Assembly: GCA_020634215.1 (NCBI GenBank)
Contig: JACKCD010000003.1
Span: 62,001 to 126,000, forward strand
Direction of reading: 5' to 3'
Length of the DNA stretch: 64,000 bases
From: Ardenticatenaceae bacterium
GTDB taxonomy: Bacteria; Chloroflexota; Anaerolineae; Promineifilales; Promineifilaceae
A program made the position numbers and the translations under genes. Positions 52,338 through 60,503 of this stretch are shown piece after piece. Numbering within the stretch: the first letter of the stretch is position 1; each line of letters starts with the position of its first letter. Below the pieces are notes generated by a model, which was not told where the DNA came from, did no database searches, and saw nothing but the letters and a program-made list of their open reading frames with translations.

Positions 52338-53123
52338 CTATCGTTTGCGTTTGGGTGATGGCCGCTTTTTTGCCGTTTTTGGCGCATTATCTGCCACCAG
52401 TTGGCGCAGTTCCTTTACCTCAAACGGCGACAAATAGCGCCACTGTCCGGCAGGTAGCGACCCAAGCCGCAGCGTGCCAATGCGTTCGCGCAGCAACCGC
52501 GTCACCGGGTGACCGAATTGGGCGGCGATGCGACGAATTTGCCGCTTACGTCCTTCGCGCAGCACAATGCGGAGCCGGGTGGTGTTGCTGCCCCGTTCAA
52601 TGACTTCGATGGGGGCACGGGCGGTTAAACGGCCGTCTAACATGACCCCCCGCCGCCACTGGTCAATCACCCCATCCGACATCGCCCCTTGCAGCCACAC
52701 TTCGTACTGTTTTTCGTGTTCGTAGCGGGGGTGGGTCAATTTATGCGCCAGTTGCCCGTCGTTGGTCATCAACATCAGCCCCTCGCTGGGTTTGTCCAGC
52801 CGCCCGACGGGGTAAAAGTGGCCGGGCAGTTCAATTAGGTCGCGCACGGTGGTGCGGTCTTGCTCCAGTTCGTCGGCCAGTGATGACAGCACCCCTTTGG
52901 GTTTGTGGAGCATGATGTAGATAAATTTGTGGTCGTGGAGGGAGAGTAAACGGCCGTCTATTTTGATCTGATCCAGATCGGGGTCAGCCTTGTCGCCCAG
53001 CTTGGCAATACGGCCGTTTATTTGCACCCGCCCCGCCTCAATCAACGTCTCGTTATCCCGGCGCGACCCCAACCCGGCATCAGCCATTAATTTTTGCAGC
53101 CGCACGCTCTTTTGCTCAGCCAT
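52338..53123 (-). CDS. Pseudouridine synthase, RsuA/RluB family
   Basis: 261 residues from ATG 53123 (MAEQKSVRLQKLMADAG); a start two codons upstream is also open. N-terminal S4 RNA-binding domain (about 5-55), catalytic domain with the active Asp in VGRLDKPSEGLML, KQYEVWLQG, and REGRKRQIRRIAAQFGHPV. Basic tail KKRPSPKRKR. Length and RluB-like features suggest modification of 23S rRNA in the 2605 region. It follows scpB, the usual scpB-rluB pair, with cmk downstream. Confidence 0.93.
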   Translation of the reverse strand: MAEQKSVRLQKLMADAGLGSRRDNETLIEAGRVQINGRIAKLGDKADPDLDQIKIDGRLLSLHDHKFIYIMLHKPKGVLSSLADELEQDRTTVRDLIELPGHFYPVGRLDKPSEGLMLMTNDGQLAHKLTHPRYEHEKQYEVWLQGAMSDGVIDQWRRGVMLDGRLTARAPIEVIERGSNTTRLRIVLREGRKRQIRRIAAQFGHPVTRLLRERIGTLRLGSLPAGQWRYLSPFEVKELRQLVADNAPKTAKKRPSPKRKR

Positions 53124-53130
53124 AAGCATT

Positions 53131-53190
53131 AACCGCAGAGGGCACCAAGAGCGTAAAGTTTTTTCTTTCTTCTTTGCGCCCTCTGCGGTT
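53131..53190. repeat. AACCGCAGAGGGC inverted repeat
   Basis: Perfect 13-base ends AACCGCAGAGGGC and GCCCTCTGCGGTT with AAGAGCG/CTTTGCG inside. It occupies the whole gap between scpB and the pseudouridine synthase gene. Confidence 0.85.
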
Positions 53191-53198
53191 CAATAAAT

Positions 53199-53738
53199 CT
53201 AATCCTCATCTTCTTCGCCAGCCAGCACCGGCATCTCATCCAGGCTCGTCAGCCCGAAATATTGCAAAAATTCGGTGGTAGTGCCGTACAAAATCGGCCG
53301 GCCGGGGGTCTCCAGCCGCCCCACCTCTTCAATCAGCCCTTTGCTCAACAGCGTCCGCAGTGCCCCGTCGGAGTTCACACCGCGAATTTGGTCTACCTGT
53401 GGCCGCGTCATCGGCTGCATATAGCTAATGATTGCCAACGCTTCCAGCGCGGCACTGCTGAGGCGCGAGGTCAATTCCAGCCCTAAAAAGGTCTCAATGG
53501 CCTGGCTGGCTTCGGGGGCAGAGGTCATCTGCACCTGGTTTTTGTCCCACTGCAAGCGCAGCCCACGCCCTTCGAGCGCGGTTTCCAGTTCGGTCAGGTG
53601 GTTACGAACGGCCGTTTGCGTTAAATCCAACGCCTTCGCCAACCGCCCCACCGCCACCGGCCCACTCGCCACAAACAGCAAACTTTCCAGCAGCGCCACC
53701 GGGGGCAAAGTTGCTTTTTCACTCGGTTCACTCATCAT
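53199..53738 (-). CDS. scpB: Segregation and condensation protein B
   Basis: 179 residues. Kleisin-interacting winged-helix partner of ScpA and SMC in chromosome organisation. Two winged-helix units: LLESLLFVASGPVAVGRLAKAL (about 16-37) and LSSAALEALAIISYMQPMTRPQVDQIRGVNS with LETPGRPILYGTTTEFLQYFGL near the C-terminus, all typical. Acidic tail AGEEDED. scpA is not upstream; the neighbouring gene on that side is divergent. It is followed by the RsuA/RluB-type gene as in many bacteria. Confidence 0.95.
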   Translation of the reverse strand: MMSEPSEKATLPPVALLESLLFVASGPVAVGRLAKALDLTQTAVRNHLTELETALEGRGLRLQWDKNQVQMTSAPEASQAIETFLGLELTSRLSSAALEALAIISYMQPMTRPQVDQIRGVNSDGALRTLLSKGLIEEVGRLETPGRPILYGTTTEFLQYFGLTSLDEMPVLAGEEDED

Positions 53739-53761
53739 TGTTTTCCAATCTAGGTTTGTGA

Positions 53762-53815
53762 ATGCCCAAGAGGGGATTGGCGATTTTGAATCTCTAATCC
53801 CAAATCTCTAAGGAC
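53762..53815. repeat. Period-7 tandem repeat, GGAGATT family (degenerate)
   Basis: AATCTCT-AATCCCA-AATCTCT heptamers opposite AGAGGGGATTGGCGATT, in the divergent gap between scpB and the M20 peptidase gene. Confidence 0.75.
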
Positions 53816-53908
53816 ATGAAGTGATAAATGAAAGCCTACCTGTGTATACTTGTGCCAGCAGGCAAACTGCATCATTATACTCGTAAACGTGTAAACGGAG
53901 AAATTTCT

Positions 53909-55276
53909 ATGAATCCCTTGACCTACGCCCAGCAGCAACAGGCACAGCATTTGCAGGAACTGATTGAATTTTTGCGGCTACCCAGCATCAGTACGCAGGA
54001 AAAACACAATGAGGATGTGGCGGAAACGGCCGTTTGGCTTGCCAACAACATGACCCAGGCCGGCATCGAAAACGTCCGCGTCATCAAAACCCAGCGTCAC
54101 CCCCTTGTCTATGGCGACTGGCTCCACGCCGGTAGCGATGCCCCCACCGCCCTCATTTACGGCCACTACGACGTACAGCCCGTAGACCCCATCGAACTGT
54201 GGGACTCTGCCCCCTTTGAACCCGACATCCGCGACAACTACCTTTACGCACGTGGTGCGTCCGACGACAAAGGCCAAACTTTCCTCCACGTTAAAGCCGT
54301 CGAAGCGTATCTTAAAACCGAAGGCAAGCTGCCGATCAACGTTAAATTTATCATTGAAGGGGAAGAAGAAAGCGGAGGCGAAAGCCTGCGGGCCTTTATT
54401 CCAGCTAACAAGGAGCTATTGACAGCCAATGTAGCCGTCGTGTCTGACACCGGAATGCCCTCACCACAGCAGCCCGCCATCACCTACGGGCTGCGCGGCA
54501 ACTGCTATGTGCTGATGGACATTACCGGCCCCGCCCGTGACCTGCACTCTGGCAGCTTTGGTGGCGGTATTGACAACCCGCTCAACGTCCTCGGGCATCT
54601 CATCGCCAGCTTCAAAGACCAAGAAGGCCACATTCTCATCCCCGGCTTTTATGACGATGTGCGCCCGCTATCCGATGAAGAACGCGCCCTGTTGGCGCAG
54701 TTCCCCATGGACGAAGCCGCTTGGCTGGCCGATACCGGTGCCCCACAAACGTGGGGTGAGCCAGAATACACGCTGGTTGAACGGATCGGTGCCCGCCCCA
54801 CGCTGGATGTTCACGGCATCATTGGCGGCTACACTGGCCCCGGTGGCAAAACGGTGCTACCGTCCACTGTCCACGTCAAGCTCTCCATGCGGCTGGTGCC
54901 AAACCAAGACCCGGCCGACATTCTCGCCAAATTTAAGGCACACGTGTTGGCGGTGGCCCCCCCCACCGTTTCAATTGTGTTTCACCAGCGCGGCGGGGCA
55001 CCGGCTTCGGTGTGCAATTTAAACCACCCGGCGATGAAGGCGGCGGCGGCGGCATTTACGGCTGTTTTTGAAAACCCACCCGTCTTTATGCGCGAAGGCG
55101 GCTCCATCCCCGTCGTCGGCCAGTTCCAGCAATATTTGGGGCTGGAAACCGTCCTCATGGGGTTTGGCCTGCCCAGCGACAACCTCCACGCCCCCAACGA
55201 ACGGTTCTACCTGCCCAACTTTTATCGCGGCATTGAAACCAGCATTCGCTTTTTGGCAGAATACGGCCGTTTGTAG
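53909..55276 (+). CDS. M20-family metallopeptidase (dipeptidase)
   Basis: 455 residues from ATG 53909, preceded by GGAG at nine bases. Zinc-binding HxD in LIYGHYDVQP, bridging Asp in YLYARGASDDKGQ, catalytic Glu pair in FIIEGEEESGGES, then VVSDTGMPSPQQPAITYG and the lid domain DLHSGSFGGGIDNPLN, ending with the last histidine in GFGLPSDNLHAPNERFYLPNF. This is the beta-Ala-Xaa/CNDP-type dipeptidase subgroup. Cytosolic, cuts dipeptides. An AAACGGCCGTTTGG palindrome lies near the start. Confidence 0.94.
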   Translation: MNPLTYAQQQQAQHLQELIEFLRLPSISTQEKHNEDVAETAVWLANNMTQAGIENVRVIKTQRHPLVYGDWLHAGSDAPTALIYGHYDVQPVDPIELWDSAPFEPDIRDNYLYARGASDDKGQTFLHVKAVEAYLKTEGKLPINVKFIIEGEEESGGESLRAFIPANKELLTANVAVVSDTGMPSPQQPAITYGLRGNCYVLMDITGPARDLHSGSFGGGIDNPLNVLGHLIASFKDQEGHILIPGFYDDVRPLSDEERALLAQFPMDEAAWLADTGAPQTWGEPEYTLVERIGARPTLDVHGIIGGYTGPGGKTVLPSTVHVKLSMRLVPNQDPADILAKFKAHVLAVAPPTVSIVFHQRGGAPASVCNLNHPAMKAAAAAFTAVFENPPVFMREGGSIPVVGQFQQYLGLETVLMGFGLPSDNLHAPNERFYLPNFYRGIETSIRFLAEYGRL

Positions 55277-55287
55277 CCGATTATATA

Positions 55288-55345
55288 CTTGGGGATTGGA
55301 GATTGGAGATTGATGAACCTGCACAATTTCCAATCTCTAATCCCC
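55288..55345. repeat. Period-7 tandem repeat hairpin, GGAGATT family
   Basis: GGGGATTGGAGATTGGAGATTG against CAATTTCCAATCTCTAATCCCC, between the peptidase and LysM genes. Confidence 0.88.
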
Positions 55346-55357
55346 AACCTCAATTTC

Positions 55358-55741
55358 ATGAAATCATTTCTCCCCTTACTTTTACTTTCCCTCATCCTGG
55401 TTGCTTGCGGCGGCAGCGATTCCCCTTTGGCAGTGCCGACACTGGCGGCAACGGCCGTTCCTGACACCCTCCTCGATTCCCCCCGCGCCGACGAAACCCC
55501 CTCTTCTAACCTGCCCCCCACCTGGACACCCGAACCGGCTGAGGCGGAAGGGCATTCGGTAACGGCCGTTCCCACCCCCATCGTTACTCGCGTCATCCAC
55601 GTTGTCCAGGTAGGCGAGACCCTGGGCGCAATCGCCGAACGGTACGGCGTGTCGCTCGATGACCTCATTGCCGCCAACGACATCACCAACCCCGACATCA
55701 TCGAAGTCGGCACCCAACTGCTTATTCCTGGTGGAGAGTAG
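55358..55741 (+). CDS. LysM-domain lipoprotein
   Basis: 127 residues from ATG 55358; upstream ATGs lie in repeat DNA. Lipoprotein signal LLLLSLILVAC (about 1-18), Pro/Thr/Ala-rich linker, and one LysM at about 78-125 (VVQVGETLGAIAERYGVSLDDLI, then VGTQLLIPGG). It should sit on the outer face of the membrane and bind peptidoglycan or another glycan. Two palindromes (TAVP twice) are within it. Similar LysM modules occur in the GH99-like and synthase proteins of this window. Confidence 0.88.
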   Translation: MKSFLPLLLLSLILVACGGSDSPLAVPTLAATAVPDTLLDSPRADETPSSNLPPTWTPEPAEAEGHSVTAVPTPIVTRVIHVVQVGETLGAIAERYGVSLDDLIAANDITNPDIIEVGTQLLIPGGE

Positions 55742-55758
55742 AAGTGGTTGGTGTGGAG

Positions 55759-55772
55759 AAAACGGCCGTTTT
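55759..55772. repeat. Intergenic AAAACGGCCGTTTT palindrome
   Basis: Perfect 14-base palindrome 18 bases after the LysM gene stop, with GGAG/TTCC flanks; a possible short terminator. Confidence 0.6.
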
Positions 55773-55820
55773 TCCTTCCCAACCTCCCCCAATTGCTCTA
55801 ACATACTCCCAAAGCAAAGC

Positions 55821-55863
55821 TGATGCTGACGAATCCGCGTTCGTCCGTGTTCGTCCGCGTCCC
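55821..55863. repeat. Period-9 tandem repeat, CGTTCGTCC family
   Basis: GCGTTCGTCCGTGTTCGTCC followed by GCGTCCCATTTCC; half-element related to 32375-32446. It lies just before the amidohydrolase ribosome site. Confidence 0.7.
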
Positions 55864-55880
55864 ATTTCCCTGGAGTTTTT

Positions 55881-57197
55881 ATGACCACAACCTTGCTTAA
55901 AGCCGCACAAGTTGTTTGCCTGGATGAAGCCGATACGATTTTGCAGCCGGGGTATGTGGGGGTGGAAAACGGCCGTTTATCCCACCTCTTCCCCACCCGC
56001 CCCCCCGGCCATTTTGACCAAGAAATTGACCTCGGCCAGCGGCTGCTGATGCCGGGGCTGGTCAATGCCCACACCCACACCCCCATGGTCCTGTTTCGCG
56101 GGCTGGCCGAAGGGCATTCGCTGTTTGACTTTGACGGCTGGTACAACACCGTGCGCGTCGTCGAAGAAGTGATGACCCCCGACATGGTGCCGCCTGCCGT
56201 GCTGGTTTCCTGCGCCGAGATGGCGCGAACCGGCACCACCACCTTTGCCGACCAATATTTTTGGATGGAGCAGATTGTCCCCGCCGTGCGCCAAAGCGGG
56301 CTGCGGGCAGCACTGGGCTATGGCATTGTGGAATTGGGCGACGAAGCGACGCGGGCGCGTGAGCTGGCGGCAACGGCCGTTTTTCTCGACAGCCTGCGCG
56401 ACGACCCCCTGCTCACCGGCTGGGTTGGCCCCCACGCCTTTTTTGTGGACAACAGCGAAGTGGCGATGGAGCTAGAGCTAGAATTGGCGGCGCGGTACCA
56501 AACCGGGCTGCATATTCACCTATCCACCAGCGGCGAGGAGGATCGGTACTGTTTGCAGCGGTATGGACAAACGGCCGTTCGCCAAATGGGTGAAATGGGC
56601 GTGTTTGATCATCCACTCCTCGCCGCCCACTGCCTCACCATCCCCGCCGCCGACTACCCCATTTTGGCGCAGGTGGATTTTACGGCCGTTATTTCTCCCT
56701 CCTCCGCCATGCGTAACGCTGCTGGGGTGGCCGACGTGCTGGGAATGAGGGCGGCTGGCATCAATTTGGCGCTTGGCACCGACAACGTGACCAACAACAA
56801 CAGCTACGACCTGTTCAAGGAGATGCAGATTTTGGGTAAGCTGATGGCACTGCATTACCGCACCCCCAACGCCCTGCCCACGCGCACCATTTTGCATATG
56901 GCAACGCTGGGCGGGGCGCGGGCTTTGGGGATGGCTGACGAAATTGGTTCACTGGAGCTGGGCAAACAGGCGGATTTGATTACGCTTGATTTGGAGGAAA
57001 TTGGCTGGGCACCGCTGGGCGGGCAGGATGTGTATACGGCGCTGGTGTACGGGGTGTCGGGGATGCACGTGCGGGATACGATGGTAGCGGGGCGGTGGGT
57101 GTTCAGAAACGGCCGTTATCAAACCATCAACTACCCCCAGGCCCGCGCCGACCTCGAAGCCGCCTACGCCACTCTGTCACAGCGGCTGTTAGATTAA
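55881..57197 (+). CDS. Amidohydrolase of the cytosine-deaminase/TrzA-MtaD type
   Basis: 438 residues, start ATG 55881 with GGAG six bases upstream. Metal site HxH H64/H66 in VNAHTHTPMVLFRG, further His in HIHLSTSGEE and LAAHCLTI, and Asp in LGTDNVTNNNSYDLF. This is the subgroup that includes S-adenosylhomocysteine/methylthioadenosine deaminase and N-isopropylammelide-type enzymes, so it probably deaminates a purine-derived or similar substrate. N- and C-terminal beta pieces form the composite domain (ENGRLSHLFPTR; LGKQADLITLD). It is followed by an ADP-ribosylglycohydrolase-type gene on the same strand, with a repeat hairpin between. Confidence 0.9.
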   Translation: MTTTLLKAAQVVCLDEADTILQPGYVGVENGRLSHLFPTRPPGHFDQEIDLGQRLLMPGLVNAHTHTPMVLFRGLAEGHSLFDFDGWYNTVRVVEEVMTPDMVPPAVLVSCAEMARTGTTTFADQYFWMEQIVPAVRQSGLRAALGYGIVELGDEATRARELAATAVFLDSLRDDPLLTGWVGPHAFFVDNSEVAMELELELAARYQTGLHIHLSTSGEEDRYCLQRYGQTAVRQMGEMGVFDHPLLAAHCLTIPAADYPILAQVDFTAVISPSSAMRNAAGVADVLGMRAAGINLALGTDNVTNNNSYDLFKEMQILGKLMALHYRTPNALPTRTILHMATLGGARALGMADEIGSLELGKQADLITLDLEEIGWAPLGGQDVYTALVYGVSGMHVRDTMVAGRWVFRNGRYQTINYPQARADLEAAYATLSQRLLD

Positions 57198-57201
57198 AAT
57201 A

Positions 57202-57294
57202 GGACGCTGATTTATCTGATTTGCCTGATTGTGGCACAGTTTTGCAGCAGCCTGAATCAGGTTTATCAGGACAATCTGCGTCCCATTTTCATAA
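57202..57294. repeat. Period-9 tandem repeat hairpin, CTGATTTGC family
   Basis: GGACGCTGATTTATCTGATT and TGCCTGATTGTG units against AATCAGGTTTATCAGGACAATC with TGCGTCC at the end, so the outer ends pair. Confidence 0.85.
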
Positions 57295-57304
57295 GGAAAA
57301 GAGG

Positions 57305-59401
57305 ATGAATTTATCAGAGGATTATGTCGAGCGCGTGTATGCTGGGGTGTTGGGGAAGCTGATTGGGGTCTATGTCGGCCGGCCGTTTGAAGGGTGGAGC
57401 TATGAGCAAATTACGGCACAACTGGGCGACATTGATGGGTATGTCAACGACAAAGTGGCGCGGCTGGCGCAGGCACAGGGCATTGTCAACCACGCGCCGC
57501 TGGTGATCACCGACGATGACGTGACGGGAACGTTTACCTTTATTCGCGCCCTGGCCGATTTTGGCGCGGCGGTTACGCCGCAGCAAATTGGCGACATTTG
57601 GCTCAATCATGTGGTGGAGCGGCGCAGCACCTTTTGGTGGGGCGGCTTTGGCAACTCCAGCGAACACACGGCGTATCTGCGGCTGAAGCAGGGGGTGGAT
57701 GCTCCGGCCAGCGGTTCCATCGCCCTCAACGGGGCGGTGACGGCCGAGCAGATTGGGGCGCAAATTTTTATTGATGGCTGGGGGTTGGTGTCGCCGGGCG
57801 ACCCAGAGCGGGCGGTGGATTTGGCGCGGCGTTCGGCCAGTGTGAGCCACGACGGGGAGGCGATTTACGGGGCGCAGGTGGTGGCGGCCCTGGTGGCGGC
57901 GGCGTTTGTGGAGGATGAGGTGGGGAAGCTGTTAGAAACGGCCGTTTCCCTCATCCCCCGCGACAGCACCATCTACCGCCTCATTGCCGACCTGCGCCAC
58001 TGGCACGCCGCCGAACCCGACTGGCGGCAAACGCGGGCGCGGCTCGATGCCGCCTATGGCTACCACAAATACCCCGGCAACGTCCACATCGTCCCTAACC
58101 ACGGCCTCATCATTTTAGGGCTGCTCTATGGCCGCGACTTTCAGGAAGTGATGCGAATTGTCAACACCTCCGGCTGGGACACCGACTGCAACGCCGCCAA
58201 CGCCGGCTGCATTTGGGGGGTGAAAAACGGGCTGGCGGGGCTGGAAGCGGGTGGCGACTGGCGTGGCCCGGTGGCCGACCGCCTCTTTTTGCCCGGCGGC
58301 GACGGTGGTCGCGCCATTACCGATGCCGTGCGCGAAAGCTATGAGCTGGTCAATTTGGGGCGGCGGCTGGCCGATTTGCCGCCGCTGCACCCCAAAAACG
58401 GGGCGCGGTTCCATTTTAGCCTGCCGGGCAGCGTGCAGGGGTGGCAGGGGGATGGGGCCACGGTTGCCAACGTGCTGCTGCCCGACGGCACGCGCCGTTT
58501 GGCGGTTCAGTTTGGCGACCAGCCGGGGCAGGCGTTTACCCCCACGTTTTATCAGCCGGAGGAGCTACAGCCGGGAATGATGCAGATTTTCCGCAATGGG
58601 TCGCTCTCTGGCTATGAGCCGGTGGGGTCGCCGTCGCTTTATGCGGGGCAAACGGTGCGGCTGCGGCTGACGAATGCGGGGGAGGGAGAAACGGCCGTTT
58701 CCCTCTTCATAAAAACCCTGGCATCTGAGATTGTTGAGACCTCGGAGGTCTTCTTGTCCGGCGAAACGCGAGAGTGGGCATGGGTGGTGCCGTCTACGGG
58801 CGGCTGGCCGATCACGGCCGTGGGGCTGGCGGGGCAAAACGGGCTGCTCCATTTGGATTGGTTGACGTGGGCAGGAACGGCCGTTGGCCCCCTGCACCCA
58901 CCTGCCGACCAGCCCCGCCACTGGCAACGCGCCTGGGTCAACGGGATGGATGATTGGGGGGCGTTTTTCCACGAGCCGTTCCGTTTGTCCCATTTTCAGG
59001 GGCGCGGCGTGCTGGCCTGTGGCGCGGCTGAATGGGGCGACTATGCTGTTGGCGCGACGATGGGAGTGAACCAGGCGGCGGCGGCGGGGATTGCCGCCCG
59101 CGTGCAGGGGATGCGCCGCTATGTGGCGCTGCTGCTCACGCCGGGCAAGCTGCAGTTGGTGCAGCGGTTTGACCGGATGGAAACGGTGTTGGCGGAAGTG
59201 GATTTTCATTGGCAGAACGGCCGTTCCTACTCCCTGCGGCTGGAAGCGGCCGGCCGTACCCTGCGCGGCTGGGTAGATGGTGATCTGCTGCTAACGACAA
59301 ACGAGGTAAACGGCCGTTTGCTCAATGGTGGTGCTGGTTTTATTTTAGAAGAAGGGCATTTGGTAGGAAAAAGCTTAGACATTGAGAGGATAGGTAGCTG
59401 A
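57305..59401 (+). CDS. ADP-ribosylglycohydrolase family protein with a large C-terminal beta-rich extension
   Basis: 698 residues from ATG 57305 (AAGGA upstream). About 5-370 is the ADP-ribosyl-glycohydrolase helical fold: GVLGKLIGVYVGRPFEG, the metal-binding acidic motif in VITDDDVTGTFTF, GGFGNSSEHTAYLRL, and the second metal motif in NTSGWDTDCNAANAGCIWG. The remaining 330 residues are beta-rich (HFSLPGSVQGWQG; YEPVGSPSLYAGQTVRLRL; a laminin-G/concanavalin-like tail RFDRMETVLAEVDFHW, NGRSYSLRLEAAGRTLRGWVDGDL). Large extended versions of this fold are known in Chloroflexota and Actinomycetota and may act on sugars or nucleosides rather than ADP-ribosylated proteins. It follows an amidohydrolase, so a linked salvage step is possible. 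Confidence 0.88.
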   Translation: MNLSEDYVERVYAGVLGKLIGVYVGRPFEGWSYEQITAQLGDIDGYVNDKVARLAQAQGIVNHAPLVITDDDVTGTFTFIRALADFGAAVTPQQIGDIWLNHVVERRSTFWWGGFGNSSEHTAYLRLKQGVDAPASGSIALNGAVTAEQIGAQIFIDGWGLVSPGDPERAVDLARRSASVSHDGEAIYGAQVVAALVAAAFVEDEVGKLLETAVSLIPRDSTIYRLIADLRHWHAAEPDWRQTRARLDAAYGYHKYPGNVHIVPNHGLIILGLLYGRDFQEVMRIVNTSGWDTDCNAANAGCIWGVKNGLAGLEAGGDWRGPVADRLFLPGGDGGRAITDAVRESYELVNLGRRLADLPPLHPKNGARFHFSLPGSVQGWQGDGATVANVLLPDGTRRLAVQFGDQPGQAFTPTFYQPEELQPGMMQIFRNGSLSGYEPVGSPSLYAGQTVRLRLTNAGEGETAVSLFIKTLASEIVETSEVFLSGETREWAWVVPSTGGWPITAVGLAGQNGLLHLDWLTWAGTAVGPLHPPADQPRHWQRAWVNGMDDWGAFFHEPFRLSHFQGRGVLACGAAEWGDYAVGATMGVNQAAAAGIAARVQGMRRYVALLLTPGKLQLVQRFDRMETVLAEVDFHWQNGRSYSLRLEAAGRTLRGWVDGDLLLTTNEVNGRLLNGGAGFILEEGHLVGKSLDIERIGS

Positions 59402-59423
59402 TTATCCTGAATGAGGTGAATGA

Positions 59424-59993
59424 ATGGGTGCATCCTATTGGTCACATTTTACTTCTTATCAAGAGAATATTGAACAAGCTCTGCATTGTTTGCAAGTAAC
59501 AGTTCTTGCCACAGGCGATTATTATTTGGCCTGTTCGCCTGCTGAACGTATTGCTTGGCTTGAGAAAGAATTGGCACGCCCATTTGACGAGCAGTTTGGG
59601 TTTGCGTCACATGGAGATGAAGAGACACGCGATGAGTTACATAATCAAGCAATATTTGATCTGAAGTGGTTGCAAGACAACCCCGATCCGAAAGTCTATG
59701 CCGACAAATTACGCCAGATAGAGATGATTAATGGGTTTGGAACCAGTACACATTCGATCCTGGATATCTATCAAGTGGCAGCAGAACCAGCTTTTGGAAG
59801 TGCATCACCCATGTCTTGCGAGGAGCAATTAGCGGTTTTTGGAACGATAAAGCCTACTAAAGAACTTATCAACGAGAATGCCGAACTTGAAGCATTGATT
59901 TCGTTGATGGAGCGATGGACAGGCCGTTATGTAATTATTTACAAAGAAGACTTGCCGCATGAAATATGGTTCTGTGGTGTGTCTGGCGATTAA
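59424..59993 (+). CDS. Unrecognised protein, AT-rich gene
   Basis: 189 residues, start ATG 59424 with GAGGTGA upstream. No family recognised. It is predicted soluble, acidic, with helical segments (YQENIEQALHCLQVTVL, PDPKVYADKLRQIEMI) and a mixed end (GRYVIIYKEDLPHEIWFCGVSGD). No signal peptide, TM or metal motif. Base composition is AT-richer than both neighbours and it holds no ACGGCCGT palindrome, which fits recent acquisition. The size and composition are like immunity or stress proteins, but nothing proves it. Confidence 0.6.
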   Translation: MGASYWSHFTSYQENIEQALHCLQVTVLATGDYYLACSPAERIAWLEKELARPFDEQFGFASHGDEETRDELHNQAIFDLKWLQDNPDPKVYADKLRQIEMINGFGTSTHSILDIYQVAAEPAFGSASPMSCEEQLAVFGTIKPTKELINENAELEALISLMERWTGRYVIIYKEDLPHEIWFCGVSGD

Positions 59994-60022
59994 TGAGTAG
60001 GCGATAAAGTGAGAGGTGTTTT

Positions 60023-60439
60023 ATGGCAAGAATGAGTGTGGCACAGCGGGAAGCGTTTTTGGCGACGGTGCGGCTGGGGCTGTTGACGATGCTGCGGGAA
60101 GATGGGGGGCCAACGGCCGTTCCTGTCTGGTTTGAGTGGGACGGAACGGCCGTTCGTGTCTTCACTGGGGCCGAATCGCTCAAGATTAAACGGCTGGAGC
60201 GGGATCCGCGCATCTCGCTGCTGGTGGTCAACAACGTGGGCGAACCGGAAGGATGGGTAGCGTTTGACGGCCGGGTGACAATCAAAACCGAAGGCGCAAT
60301 AGAGCTGGCGGAACGGCTGGCTGAACGTTACTGGGACATGGCCGACCCCAACTACGAGGCTGTTCTCGACAGTTGGCGGCAAGGTGCGGCTAACCTGCGG
60401 GTGTTGGAACTGGTGCCGGAGGTGATTCGGACGGGGTAG
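60023..60439 (+). CDS. Pyridoxamine-5'-phosphate-oxidase-like flavin/F420-binding protein
   Basis: 138 residues. Split-barrel fold: LATVRLGLLTMLREDGGPTAVPVWFEWDG, then VFTGAESLKIKRLERDPRISLLV, typical of the PNPOx-like superfamily, including F420-dependent (PPOX class) reductases. Family length 130-150. Cofactor and substrate are not readable. Two ACGGCCGT palindromes lie 33 bases apart in the first third. It ends in a repeat hairpin shared with the convergent gene. Confidence 0.85.
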   Translation: MARMSVAQREAFLATVRLGLLTMLREDGGPTAVPVWFEWDGTAVRVFTGAESLKIKRLERDPRISLLVVNNVGEPEGWVAFDGRVTIKTEGAIELAERLAERYWDMADPNYEAVLDSWRQGAANLRVLELVPEVIRTG

Positions 60440-60448
60440 GTGTGGAGA

Positions 60449-60502
60449 GAGATTAGGGATTGGGGATTGGAGATTGTTTGAATCTCCAATCCCCAATCTC
60501 TA
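60449..60502. repeat. Period-7 tandem repeat hairpin, GGAGATT family, at a convergent gene end
   Basis: GATTAGGGATTGGGGATTGGAGATT against AATCTCCAATCCCCAATCTCTAATT; near-perfect hairpin exactly between two converging stop codons. Confidence 0.9.
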
Positions 60503-60503
60503 A

